Shown here one piece after another: positions 1 through 7,033 of a DNA stretch of 8,026 nucleotides. Source of the stretch: Deltaproteobacteria bacterium (GTDB taxonomy: Bacteria > Desulfobacterota > Desulfobacteria > C00003060 > C00003106); NCBI GenBank assembly GCA_019314005.1, contig JAFDAE010000140.1, positions 1-8,026 on the forward strand, in the 5' to 3' direction. Both the position numbers and the translations under genes were made by a program. Position 1 is the stretch's first letter. Each line of letters begins with the position of its first letter. The notes beneath the pieces are model-generated. The model worked only from the letters and a program-made list of their open reading frames with translations, made no database searches and was not told where the DNA came from.

Positions 1-2208
1 AAAAACGTATCCATGAAGGACCTCTATTTGCAACAATTCCGTATGGCAGACCATAAAAACAGACTTTCCCTGCCTTCTATTTCGCCCGATCCAAAGAGAG
101 TGAATCGGTTGCGTTCTTTTCTCGATGAAATCCGTTCCTGTACCGGAAAAAGGTTGTTGTACATAAACTGGAAATCAAGGTTTTCTCACAAAGATGCCCC
201 CCCGGAGCTGGCGTTTGAAATCGCTCGGAGATTGGCAGATCAATACCATGCTGTTTTTTTCAAAGATCGCTCTGTAGCTGATGTCATGGAACAGGAAGTA
301 AATGCCTGCGGAGCCCTAATTCAAAATCTTTCACATCTCATAAACGATCTTCATGACACAATTGCCGCTATCTCGCTTGTTGATGCGATTATTTCTGTTG
401 ATACAGGGGTTGTTCATGCGGCAGGGGCGCTGAGTGTGCCGGGTGTGGCCCTTTTCGGCCCGTTTCCCCCTGAAACGCATGTTTCAGACTATCCGAGCAT
501 CATTGGCGTAAGATCGAATTATCAGGGATCAAAATGCAAAGGGCCGTGTGAGGAAACCCACCGTGGCTGCGCTGAAATCGGGTTTGTTGCAAACCGGATC
601 AGTCCCTGCTTTGAGGCAATCACTTCGGACATGGTTATTGAGACCTTTGATAAGGCAGTTAAATTTAAAGCGCACAATGTGACCGCAAAAAGCAAAAAAG
701 GATTAAGAATGAAGAAGATACTGATTATTCAGTTAAGCCGCATGGGAGATCTGGTTCAAACGCTTCCTTTGTTAAAAAGGTTAAAACAGGAAAAGCCGGG
801 TTGTGAAATATCGCTGATGTGTGTGCGGGAGTTCAGCGAAGTTATACGAGACAGCAGACTGGCGGATCGGCTGATTCACCTGTCGCTTGAAGATGTTATA
901 GAGGCGCTAAAGCCGGACGATCAGGTAAATCTTTCCCGCATAGATCACATACTGGAGATCCCCGAACTGAGAGAAGAGTATGATTTTGTCATCAATTTAA
1001 CTCACACATCAGGCTCGGGACATATTTGTGAAAGGGTTAACGCAAAAAAGAAAGCCGGGCGCATCAACGCAAACAAGGGAGAGGTCAGGCTCTCAGGTGA
1101 TTGGGCAAAATACCTTTTTGCTTTTTCACGTAACAGGACTGAAAACCTCTTTAATCTTGTTGATATGTATGTGGGGATGGGCGGCGTATCCCACAAGCCC
1201 GTGGAAGACTATCTAAAAGTTACGTCACATGACAGTGACAAAGCATACGCGCTTTTAAAAGCAAATGGCTATGAGGAAAAGGGTTGTTTAATCGCTTTTC
1301 AGATGGGGGCAAACAAACCGCACAGGGCATGGCCGGTAAATAATTTTGTTTCGCTCGCCAATCAGTTGATAAAACGTGCGGATGTTGAGATTGTGCTTTT
1401 GGGTAGTGAAAAGGAACGAGAAACAGGCGAACAGTTTCTGAGTCGGGCTGATTTTCCTGTAATCGACTTGATCGGCAAAACAGATCTTGCTGATCTGCCC
1501 GCCATAATCAAAGAATGTGACCTTATTGTAAGTAACGATACCGGTCCGATACATATTTCCGCGGCAGTCAGGACAAAGGTACTTGGGCTGTATTTTTCAA
1601 CAGCCTGTTTTTCAGAGACCGCGCCTTACGGAGAAGGCAATGTAATTATCCAGGCAGAGCTTCCGTGCTCACCCTGCCATGAAAGAGAAATGTGTGAAGA
1701 GATGGAGTGCAGGGAATATTTGAATGCTGAGGCCGCAGGCCGTGTTGCAGAGATGATCCTTGACGGCAAAAATGATCTGAGGTTTGATTTCCCTAATCTG
1801 TCGGTATATCAGTCAAAATTTCTTTCTAACGGCTCCCTTGTCTATGCGCCGATATCGTCAACCATTTCAGAGCATTATCAGGTAGGGTTCGTGAACAGGA
1901 TAATGTGGGAGGCAGCATTCGGCCTGGCACATGACAGGTCTTTTATTGACGGGCTGATGCCGGGAATCAGGGTTTCGGATGGATTCGTCGCAAGGGTGGA
2001 AAGATACAGGAAAGGATTGAACTGCCTGGTGACAGAATATTCTCTGGGAATAAAGGCAGCAGGGAAGATTATAAAGGAATTTGTAAAAAGACCGATAAGT
2101 CAAGCCAGAATTTTGTCAATAGCAGACAAGCTTGGCAAAATTGAAGCAAATATCTCAAAATTGGAGGGTTTGCCCGGCATGATGAAGGATTTTCACAATT
2201 TGAAATAA
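1..2208 (+). CDS. Tandem GT9 (heptosyltransferase-superfamily) glycosyltransferase, 5' end outside window
   Basis: Likely transfers an activated sugar to a lipid-linked or protein glycan in the cytoplasm; substrate unknown. Residues are numbered from the ATG at 13. Codons 1-12 are open in frame and residues 1-215 form only the C-terminal half of a GT9 fold, so the real start is probably upstream. That half has the nucleotide-binding motif DTGVVHAAG (130-138) and a four-Cys pattern (C175, C179, C186, C199). A complete second GT9 domain starts at Met233 (nt 709), with the N-terminal GDL motif (245-247), the C-terminal motif DTGPIH (509-514) and another Cys cluster (C552, C555, C561, C566). Residues ~575-731 form a mostly helical tail I do not recognise. 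AAGGA a few bases before nt 709 could allow internal initiation, but no stop separates the halves, so I read one fused protein. It probably belongs to the same flagellin-glycosylation cluster as the genes downstream. Family assignment is firm; substrate is not. Confidence 0.85.
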   Translation, partial: KNVSMKDLYLQQFRMADHKNRLSLPSISPDPKRVNRLRSFLDEIRSCTGKRLLYINWKSRFSHKDAPPELAFEIARRLADQYHAVFFKDRSVADVMEQEVNACGALIQNLSHLINDLHDTIAAISLVDAIISVDTGVVHAAGALSVPGVALFGPFPPETHVSDYPSIIGVRSNYQGSKCKGPCEETHRGCAEIGFVANRISPCFEAITSDMVIETFDKAVKFKAHNVTAKSKKGLRMKKILIIQLSRMGDLVQTLPLLKRLKQEKPGCEISLMCVREFSEVIRDSRLADRLIHLSLEDVIEALKPDDQVNLSRIDHILEIPELREEYDFVINLTHTSGSGHICERVNAKKKAGRINANKGEVRLSGDWAKYLFAFSRNRTENLFNLVDMYVGMGGVSHKPVEDYLKVTSHDSDKAYALLKANGYEEKGCLIAFQMGANKPHRAWPVNNFVSLANQLIKRADVEIVLLGSEKERETGEQFLSRADFPVIDLIGKTDLADLPAIIKECDLIVSNDTGPIHISAAVRTKVLGLYFSTACFSETAPYGEGNVIIQAELPCSPCHEREMCEEMECREYLNAEAAGRVAEMILDGKNDLRFDFPNLSVYQSKFLSNGSLVYAPISSTISEHYQVGFVNRIMWEAAFGLAHDRSFIDGLMPGIRVSDGFVARVERYRKGLNCLVTEYSLGIKAAGKIIKEFVKRPISQARILSIADKLGKIEANISKLEGLPGMMKDFHNLK

Positions 2209-2345
2209 TGGACATAGATTTTGTGCAATATCCTGAGCTTGCCCGTCAATTTAAAAAGAAGTATTCAAAGCTTTTGGGAATTACGAAATTGTTTGTAAAA
2301 AATTTGGAATCTGAATTGATTCCTGAACCGGATCATCAAACTTGA
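2208..2345 (+). CDS. Small hypothetical protein, 45 aa, translationally coupled to the GT9 gene
   Basis: The ATG at 2208 overlaps the GT9 stop as TAATG, an arrangement typical of termination-reinitiation coupling. The ORF ends with TGA at 2343-2345, 16 bp before the next gene, so it almost fills the spacer. The product starts MDIDFVQYPELARQF, has a basic amphipathic middle (KKKYSKLLGITKLFVKNL) and an acidic, Pro-containing end. No signal peptide, membrane segment or known domain is visible. The only ribosome-binding candidate is AAGGA about 19 bases upstream, too far for normal use, so expression would depend on coupling. It may be a genuine small protein, a chance ORF, or a former C-terminal extension of the GT9 protein cut off by a frameshift (the frames differ). 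Confidence 0.4.
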   Translation: MDIDFVQYPELARQFKKKYSKLLGITKLFVKNLESELIPEPDHQT

Positions 2346-2361
2346 CTCTGATGGAGAGAAA

Positions 2362-4383
2362 ATGGCTAAGAAAAAGCAGAAAAAAAATAAAAAAAATACT
2401 CGGAGCGTTAGCAGACCATCCCCGCGAATTTCCCTGTGCATGATTGTAAAAGACGAGGAGAAATTTCTTCCGCAGTGTTTGAACAGCGTAAAGGACTACG
2501 TAGATGAAATGATTATCGTGGATACAGGGTCAACGGACCGAACGGTTGAGATCGCAGAAAGCTACGGGGCAAGAATCTATCATCATCCATGGGGAAATAA
2601 CTTCAGCAAGCACCGCAACCAGTCTATTTCATATGCGACCGGAGACTGGCTGCTCATTCTGGATGCGGACGAGGAAATAGATAAAGCCACCGGGCTCCTG
2701 TTGAAAAAGGCCGTCAGGCAGACAGATGCCGTATCCATATCCGTTATTGTCCGAAGCTATTTAGAAGAAGGCAGTTATTATAACGAAAGCATTTCCCCGA
2801 GATTGTTTAAGAACGGCACGGGTTTTCATTATGTGGGATTTGTTCACAATCAACCTGTCATCAAGGGAAAAATCGAGATGTATCCTGTTGTCATCTGGCA
2901 CTACGGATATGACCTCGACCGCGAAAAGAAAAAGAAAAAGAAGGAGCATTCGCTAAAGCTTCTCCTGGAGCAGGCGCGGCGTTTCCCTGATGACGCTCCC
3001 ACGTTCCATCATCTGTCCATGACCTATTTCTCCCTGAGAGAATGGGACATGGCGATTCAAGAGTCCCTGAAAACGATTGAAATGGTAGAAAAAAAGGGCA
3101 TGAAGGATGCGGGGTATTCATGGACATATTATATCCTGGTGGATTCCATGATCGAACTTGGCAGGATTGATGAGGCGGAAGAGTGGGGCCTGAAGGGTCT
3201 CAAGTTTTATGACAAAACTCCGGATCTGTTCTTCTTGCTCACGGAAATATCATTTAGAAAACGAATTTATGACAGGGTCCTGGAATATGGGAAGGAATTT
3301 TTCCGGCTAAAAAAGCTTTTAAAGGAAAATCCATCGGAGTTCGGCTTTGTTGTCTTTCAAACCGTGAACAGGGAATGGAAGGTCTGCCATTCCATGGGCT
3401 ATGCATATCTGCGCCTCAATGACAGGGAAAATGCCTGTCATTTTCTCAAAGAAGCGGTGAATAAGGCGCCCGATCCGGATAAGAATGGATTAAGGCAGGA
3501 GATAGGCATAAACTGGATTAAATTCAAAGATTTTGAAAAGGCAATTTATTTCCTGGAGGGGCTCCCCCATGACAATGGGAAATACAAGGAAGGCCTGAAG
3601 GCGCTCTGCATGCTCTATGAAGAACAGGGACTTTATCAAAAATTAGATGCCCTGTGCAAGGTTCTGGAGCAGGCATTTACCGATGATTTTGAAATCCCGT
3701 TTAAAAGAGGCGTGGCCCTTATGAAACTCGGAGATTTGAAAGGGGCGGGTGTCTGTTTTGGGAGGGCCGCTGAAATAAATCCCGGGCACGTGAATTCTTT
3801 CATCAACTGGGGCGTGACTTTAGAGAATCTCAGAGAAAATGAATTAGCCATAGAAAAGTATCTTACAGCGCTTGAGCTTGAGCCGGACTCTCCGATGGGC
3901 AATCTCAATCTTGGCATTTTTTATTTCAAAGACAAGGATTATCTGAAGTCAGAAGATTATCTGGCCAGGGCATCCTCATATTTTCCCGAGAACATCTATC
4001 TTCAGCTTGCATTAGCAAGGAGCTATTTAGAGGCAGGGGAGATAGAGGCCGTGATAGGGGTATGTGAAAAGGCGCTCAGAATTCTTGACCTTCCTCCGGA
4101 TCTGCTTATAGAATCTCTGTCCCAGGTGGCTGAACTCTTTATTGGCATTGCAGAAAAGCTCCTCCAGGAGAAAAAGCTCGAATCCTTTGATATCGCCTCA
4201 GACATAGCCAAACACCTGAGCCCGGAAAGTACATGTGGTTTCAAAAGGCTTTCCCGATTGGCTTTTGACCTGGGCGAGCCCATGCGCGCTGCAAGTATAC
4301 TTGAAATTGTTCTATCCATAGATCCAAAAGACCCTGAGATATTAAGCCTCGCGCAGGGGCATATTAAAAAGCTTGAGGGCTGA
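2362..4383 (+). CDS. GT2 glycosyltransferase with C-terminal TPR repeats (paralogue 1)
   Basis: A 673-residue cytoplasmic protein, probably a glycosyltransferase acting on a protein. A Lys-rich head (residues 2-11) precedes a GT2 GT-A domain of the WaaE/SunS type. That domain runs ISLCMIVKDEE (23-33), VDTGSTDRT (53-61), the HRNQSISYATGDW segment (84-96) and the metal-binding DAD (101-103), and closes with GFVHNQ (159-164) and WHYGYD (179-184). A short Lys run near residue 190 links to helical repeats: TPR-like from ~205, clearest at ~446-573 (NWGVTLENL, GNLNLGIFYF units). The start is set by GGAG at 2353 and by alignment with the paralogue at 4674, which has the same head. TPRs in glycosyltransferases usually bind the acceptor protein; the flagellin gene downstream makes flagellin a plausible acceptor (inference). 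No promoter is seen, so it is probably cotranscribed with the GT9 gene. TGA stop at 4381-4383. Confidence 0.88.
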   Translation: MAKKKQKKNKKNTRSVSRPSPRISLCMIVKDEEKFLPQCLNSVKDYVDEMIIVDTGSTDRTVEIAESYGARIYHHPWGNNFSKHRNQSISYATGDWLLILDADEEIDKATGLLLKKAVRQTDAVSISVIVRSYLEEGSYYNESISPRLFKNGTGFHYVGFVHNQPVIKGKIEMYPVVIWHYGYDLDREKKKKKKEHSLKLLLEQARRFPDDAPTFHHLSMTYFSLREWDMAIQESLKTIEMVEKKGMKDAGYSWTYYILVDSMIELGRIDEAEEWGLKGLKFYDKTPDLFFLLTEISFRKRIYDRVLEYGKEFFRLKKLLKENPSEFGFVVFQTVNREWKVCHSMGYAYLRLNDRENACHFLKEAVNKAPDPDKNGLRQEIGINWIKFKDFEKAIYFLEGLPHDNGKYKEGLKALCMLYEEQGLYQKLDALCKVLEQAFTDDFEIPFKRGVALMKLGDLKGAGVCFGRAAEINPGHVNSFINWGVTLENLRENELAIEKYLTALELEPDSPMGNLNLGIFYFKDKDYLKSEDYLARASSYFPENIYLQLALARSYLEAGEIEAVIGVCEKALRILDLPPDLLIESLSQVAELFIGIAEKLLQEKKLESFDIASDIAKHLSPESTCGFKRLSRLAFDLGEPMRAASILEIVLSIDPKDPEILSLAQGHIKKLEG

Positions 4384-4398
4384 GTTTGGTTTCGTAAA

Positions 4399-4661
4399 AT
4401 GAGTCGCAAGAAAAATAGAAGAAAAAAAATAAAAATTATCATCCGGCGATAAAAGTTCATTTGACAACAGACTTGATCGCAGAATCAGCCGAGACCTGTT
4501 TGGAAAAAGCCGTGAAATTGGCCGGCGACTTGAAACGTCTCCAAAACTTGCGAACGAATTTACGTGATATGATGTCACACTCAGTATTGACTGATGGTCA
4601 CCGATTTACCCGCGCCCTGGAAGATGCCTTCCGAAAGATGTGGAGAGACTGGCGCGAGATA
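4399..4661 (+). pseudogene. Relic of a GT41 (SPINDLY/OGT-like) glycosyltransferase gene
   Basis: ATG at 4399 opens a 17-codon frame, MSRKKNRRKKIKIIIRR, ending at TAA 4450. It resembles the Lys-rich heads of the flanking GT2-TPR proteins, and the A-rich DNA at 4419-4446 resembles the start of the gene at 2362. In another frame, from about 4470, the DNA encodes the C-terminal end of a GT41 protein: DLIAESAETCLEKAVKLA, then GDLKRL, LRTNLRDMM, S.L.D..RF..ALEDAFRKMW and RDW. That is the usual last ~60 residues of bacterial SPINDLY-type O-GlcNAc-transferase-like enzymes. The whole catalytic region and the TPRs are missing. The simplest reading is an internal deletion plus a one-base frameshift at the A-run (4422-4429). 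The GT41 stop is also lost, so the relic reads into the next gene. Recognition of the tail is from memory of the family pattern and is fairly confident. Confidence 0.72.
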
Positions 4662-4663
4662 AT

Positions 4664-4667
4664 GGAG
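4664..4667 (+). promoter_or_regulatory. Ribosome-binding site deciding the start at 4674
   Basis: GGAG lies six bases before the ATG at 4674. The segment ATGGAGAAAGAAATGG matches ATGGAGAGAAAATGG before the paralogue start at 2362, so the two genes share the same initiation region. This favours 4674 over the in-frame ATG at 4662, which lies inside the relic, and over the TTG at 4461, which has no ribosome-binding site. Confidence 0.7.
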
Positions 4668-4673
4668 AAAGAA

Positions 4674-6710
4674 ATGGTTGAGCAAAAACAGAAAAGGAAT
4701 AAAAAATCTACTCAGGGCGTCGATACAACGTCTCCGCGAATTTCTCTGTGCATGATCGTAAAAGACGAAGAAAAATGTCTTCCAGGGTGTCTGGACAGCG
4801 TAAAAGACCATGTGGATGAAATGATTGTTGTGGATACAGGGTCCACGGACCGAACGGTTGAAATCGCCAGGAGCTATGGCGCCAGGGTCTATCACCATCC
4901 ATGGGAAAAGAATTTCAGCAAACATCGCAATCAATCCATTTCCTATGCCACGGGAGACTGGATACTGATCATGGATGCGGATGAGGAATTGGATGCAAAG
5001 ACTGCCCGCTTGCTCCGAAAGGTTGTGGACGAAGCCGCCGCCCCTGTGGTTTTGTTTAATGTAAGAAGCTATCTAAGCGAGGGAAGCTATTACACTGAAG
5101 GGACTTCCGGAAGGCTTTTCAGAAACGGACTTGGCATCCACTACCGGGGATGCGTCCATAACCAGTTGATTTACAAAGACAAAAGATCGACATATTATCC
5201 AATAGTTATCTGGCATTATGGCTATGATCTTTCTTCCGAGCAAATTAGAGCAAAACGAGAGAGGTCGCTGGCCCTTCTAAAGAAACAGGCCAAAGACTTT
5301 CCAGACGACATCTCTACGCGGTATCATCTGGCCATGACATGGCTGGTCGGCAAGGAATATGACAGGGCGCATAAAGATGCCATATTGGCGCTTGATATGA
5401 TGAAGGCACAGGGAAAGACGGACACCATATTTTCCTGCACATACTTTGTTGCCGTGATGGCGCTGATTAACCTCGAAAGAATCGATGACGCAGAGGCCCT
5501 TGCCCGCGAGGCTCTTCGATTTTTCGACAAAAGCATCGACATCCATCATTGTCTCGCGCAGATTGGATTTGCAAAGAAAGAGTATAGCAAGGTAGTTGAA
5601 CATGGGCGGGAGTTCTTCAGACTCCGCGAGGATCTCCAAAAAAACTTCTCGCAGTTTAAATCGTTTCAGTTTGAGACGGTTCAACAAGAATGGGTGATTT
5701 ACCGAGCCATGGGATATGCCAACATTTATCTCGGTCATCATAGTGAGGGTGTGGATCTCCTGGTCAAAGCGGTGAAGACTGCCCCGGCATGTGGCAACAA
5801 CGCCTTAAGGGAAGAGATCGGGCTGAATTTGGCCCGGTTAAAGGAAAAGGCTTGGGAGAGGGCGGTCTGGTTTTTGGATAAACTGCCACGAGGAGAACGA
5901 GAGTTCGAGAAGGGTCTTATGGAGCTTGGGGCAAACTATGAACGCCTGGACCGACTTGAGGAGGCAGTAACGCTATACGATCAAATTGAAACCACATTTG
6001 AAGAGAATGCGGAAATCCCGTTTAAGCGGGGCCTGCTCCTCATTAAACTGAACAGATATGCCGAGGCTGCCCAGGCCTTTGAAAAAGCTGTACAAAAAAA
6101 TCCGGACTATGTTGAGGCCCTGGTCAACTGGGGCCTGGCCATGGAAGGCATGGGGGCAAAGGATGCGGCCGAGGAAAAATACCGCGTGGCTCTTGCTATC
6201 AATCCTGATTCTCCGAAGGGCAATCTAAACTTAGGTCTTTTTTATTTCAAACAGAGCGATTATGCCCGGGCAAGGGAGTATTTGCAAAAGAGCGCGGCAG
6301 ATTTTTCTGAAAATGTTTACATCTGCCTTGCTCTTTCAAGGGCTTACCTTGCAACAGGAGAGATCGAGGCTATGGTCGGGACCTGCGAAAAGGCCCTGTG
6401 CTCTTTGGACCTTCCCTCGGACTTTGTTCTTGAGTCTATGGCGCAGCTTGCTGACCTGTATATCGGGATTGCGGAAAAACTCCACAGTCAAAGGCGGATT
6501 GTGCCCTTTAAACTTGCCCTTGAAATAGCGCTCATATCAGGTTCGGACCGGGTTGACAGGTTGAGAGAACTGGCTCTGTGGGCATTAGATTTAGGCGAAC
6601 ACGAGCGAGGGGTAAAAGTTTTAGAGGCAGCCTTGGCAATTGACCCGAAAGATCCCCAGACCATGTCTCTTATGCAGTCCATGCTCGAAAGATATGAACG
6701 GATAGGATGA
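4674..6710 (+). CDS. GT2 glycosyltransferase with C-terminal TPR repeats (paralogue 2)
   Basis: A 678-residue protein from the ATG at 4674, colinear with the 673-residue paralogue upstream. The same motifs fall at the same positions: ISLCMIVKDEE, VDTGSTDRT, HRNQSISYATGDW, DAD at 101-103, then a VHNQ and a WHYGYD motif. Over residues 20-107 I count 76 of 88 identical residues with paralogue 1; a ~100-residue stretch of the following helical region is only about 40% identical. TPR units are clearest from about residue 449 (NWGLAMEGM, GNLNLGLFYF). It is probably a cytoplasmic glycosyltransferase of similar donor specificity with a different or shifted acceptor surface (inference). The frame is open upstream to a TTG at 4461, giving 749 residues, but those extra residues are the GT41 relic and are unlikely to be translated. 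TGA stop at 6708-6710; the 338-bp flagellin leader region follows. Confidence 0.88.
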   Translation: MVEQKQKRNKKSTQGVDTTSPRISLCMIVKDEEKCLPGCLDSVKDHVDEMIVVDTGSTDRTVEIARSYGARVYHHPWEKNFSKHRNQSISYATGDWILIMDADEELDAKTARLLRKVVDEAAAPVVLFNVRSYLSEGSYYTEGTSGRLFRNGLGIHYRGCVHNQLIYKDKRSTYYPIVIWHYGYDLSSEQIRAKRERSLALLKKQAKDFPDDISTRYHLAMTWLVGKEYDRAHKDAILALDMMKAQGKTDTIFSCTYFVAVMALINLERIDDAEALAREALRFFDKSIDIHHCLAQIGFAKKEYSKVVEHGREFFRLREDLQKNFSQFKSFQFETVQQEWVIYRAMGYANIYLGHHSEGVDLLVKAVKTAPACGNNALREEIGLNLARLKEKAWERAVWFLDKLPRGEREFEKGLMELGANYERLDRLEEAVTLYDQIETTFEENAEIPFKRGLLLIKLNRYAEAAQAFEKAVQKNPDYVEALVNWGLAMEGMGAKDAAEEKYRVALAINPDSPKGNLNLGLFYFKQSDYARAREYLQKSAADFSENVYICLALSRAYLATGEIEAMVGTCEKALCSLDLPSDFVLESMAQLADLYIGIAEKLHSQRRIVPFKLALEIALISGSDRVDRLRELALWALDLGEHERGVKVLEAALAIDPKDPQTMSLMQSMLERYERIG

Positions 6711-6734
6711 AGACAGAAGTATAATTTTGACTTT

Positions 6735-6766
6735 TAATCCGCAGATTTCGCAGATTGCACGGATTA
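6735..6766. repeat. Intergenic inverted-repeat element
   Basis: TAATCCG at 6735-6741 is the exact reverse complement of CGGATTA at 6760-6766. The 18-base interior contains two direct copies of CGCAGATT (6740-6747, 6749-6756). It sits 24 bases after the GT2-TPR stop. The form resembles short dispersed extragenic palindromes built on GCAGATT units. The long loop and the lack of a T-run directly after it make it a weak terminator candidate. It could still mark the transcript end between the glycosyltransferase genes and the flagellin gene. Confidence 0.5.
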
Positions 6767-6818
6767 CTCTATTATTCCCTATCTTCTCATCTTTTTATGC
6801 TCTACATTTGATTTCCAT

Positions 6819-6846
6819 TAAAGTTTTAATCCTTCTGTGCCGATAA
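6819..6846 (+). promoter_or_regulatory. Sigma-28 (FliA) flagellar promoter for the flagellin gene
   Basis: TAAAGTTT at 6819-6826 and GCCGATAA at 6839-6846 each match the enterobacterial FliA consensus (TAAAGTTT-N11-GCCGATAA) at all eight positions. The spacer is 12 bases rather than 11; sliding the -35 one base gives AAAGTTTT with N11. Transcription would start near 6853, leaving a leader of roughly 195 bases before the flagellin ATG. Late-class flagellins are the usual targets of this sigma factor. Confidence 0.85.
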
Positions 6847-6887
6847 AAAAGCTAAACGTAACAAAAATGAAAAAGAATCAGTGAAGG

Positions 6888-6897
6888 AAGGAGGTGA
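6888..6897 (+). promoter_or_regulatory. Orphan Shine-Dalgarno sequence in the flagellin leader
   Basis: AAGGAGGTGA is complementary over ten bases to the 3' end of 16S rRNA (UCACCUCCUU), stronger than the flagellin gene's own site. No ATG, GTG or TTG follows within normal spacing, so it starts no gene. It may be a ribosome standby or decoy site, or simply part of the purine-rich repeat block after it. Confidence 0.45.
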
Positions 6898-6900
6898 ATA

Positions 6901-6921
6901 GGGAGTAGGGAGTAAGGAGTA
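6901..6921 (+). repeat. Three tandem 7-bp repeats, GGGAGTA
   Basis: Two perfect GGGAGTA units (6901-6907, 6908-6914) are followed by AGGAGTA (6915-6921). The block lies inside the predicted flagellin leader, and each unit carries a GGA triplet. Similar purine heptamer repeats occur as variable-number repeats between genes in several bacterial groups. Confidence 0.75.
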
Positions 6922-6926
6922 AGAAC

Positions 6927-6949
6927 TCTCCGGCAAGGATGCCGGGAGA
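6927..6949 (+). promoter_or_regulatory. Leader hairpin with CsrA-type AGGA loop
   Basis: TCTCCGGCA (6927-6935) pairs with TGCCGG-AGA (6940-6949, one bulged G at 6946), giving nine base pairs around the tetraloop AGGA. The apex CAAGGATG matches the core of the CsrA/RsmA SELEX consensus RUACARGGAUGU, which is bound as GGA in a hairpin loop. It lies about 100 bases before the flagellin start, whose own site AAGGAGG carries further GGA triplets. One upstream hairpin plus one site over the ribosome-binding site is how CsrA represses the hag flagellin mRNA of Bacillus subtilis, with FliW as antagonist. No T-run follows, so it is not an intrinsic terminator. The hairpin is seen in the sequence; CsrA binding is inferred. 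Confidence 0.65.
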
Positions 6950-6961
6950 AGATTAAAGCTG

Positions 6962-7014
6962 GAAGCTCAAAGCTGAAAGATTGAAGCTGAAAGATTGAAG
7001 CTCAAAGCTGAAAG
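6962..7014 (+). repeat. Nested direct repeats in the flagellin leader
   Basis: GAAGCTCAAAGCTGAAAG occurs at 6962-6979 and 6997-7014. Between and overlapping these copies, AGCTGAAAGATTGA is perfectly duplicated head to tail (6971-6984, 6985-6998). The whole block is built from AAGCTSAAAG-like units, as produced by replication slippage. It separates the CsrA-type hairpin from the ribosome-binding site, so a change in copy number would alter leader length without touching the coding sequence. Confidence 0.75.
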
Positions 7015-7033
7015 CAAACAAACACAAAAAATC

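Noticed and set aside
13..15. ATG at 13 as the true start of the GT9 gene
   Set aside because: The frame is open to the window edge, no ribosome-binding site is visible, and the protein would begin in the middle of a GT9 domain.
4023..4460. Minus-strand ORF of 145 codons over the end of paralogue 1
   Set aside because: It is antisense to a clear coding region and low in complexity; a similar 154-codon ORF at 5277-5741 is rejected on the same grounds.
4461..4673. Start of the second GT2-TPR gene at TTG 4461 (749 residues)
   Set aside because: No ribosome-binding site precedes it, the extra residues are a GT41 tail, and the paralogue at 2362 aligns with the ATG at 4674, which has GGAG six bases upstream.
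6867..6884. Five-codon leader ORF (MKKNQ)
   Set aside because: No ribosome-binding site precedes it and so short a frame is expected by chance; the orphan Shine-Dalgarno lies after it, not before.
6927..6949. Hairpin as a rho-independent terminator
   Set aside because: It is followed by purine-rich sequence with no T-run and lies downstream of the flagellin promoter, where termination would block the gene.
6901..7014. Possible CRISPR array
   Set aside because: The repeats are short, contiguous or overlapping, and there are no regular unique spacers.
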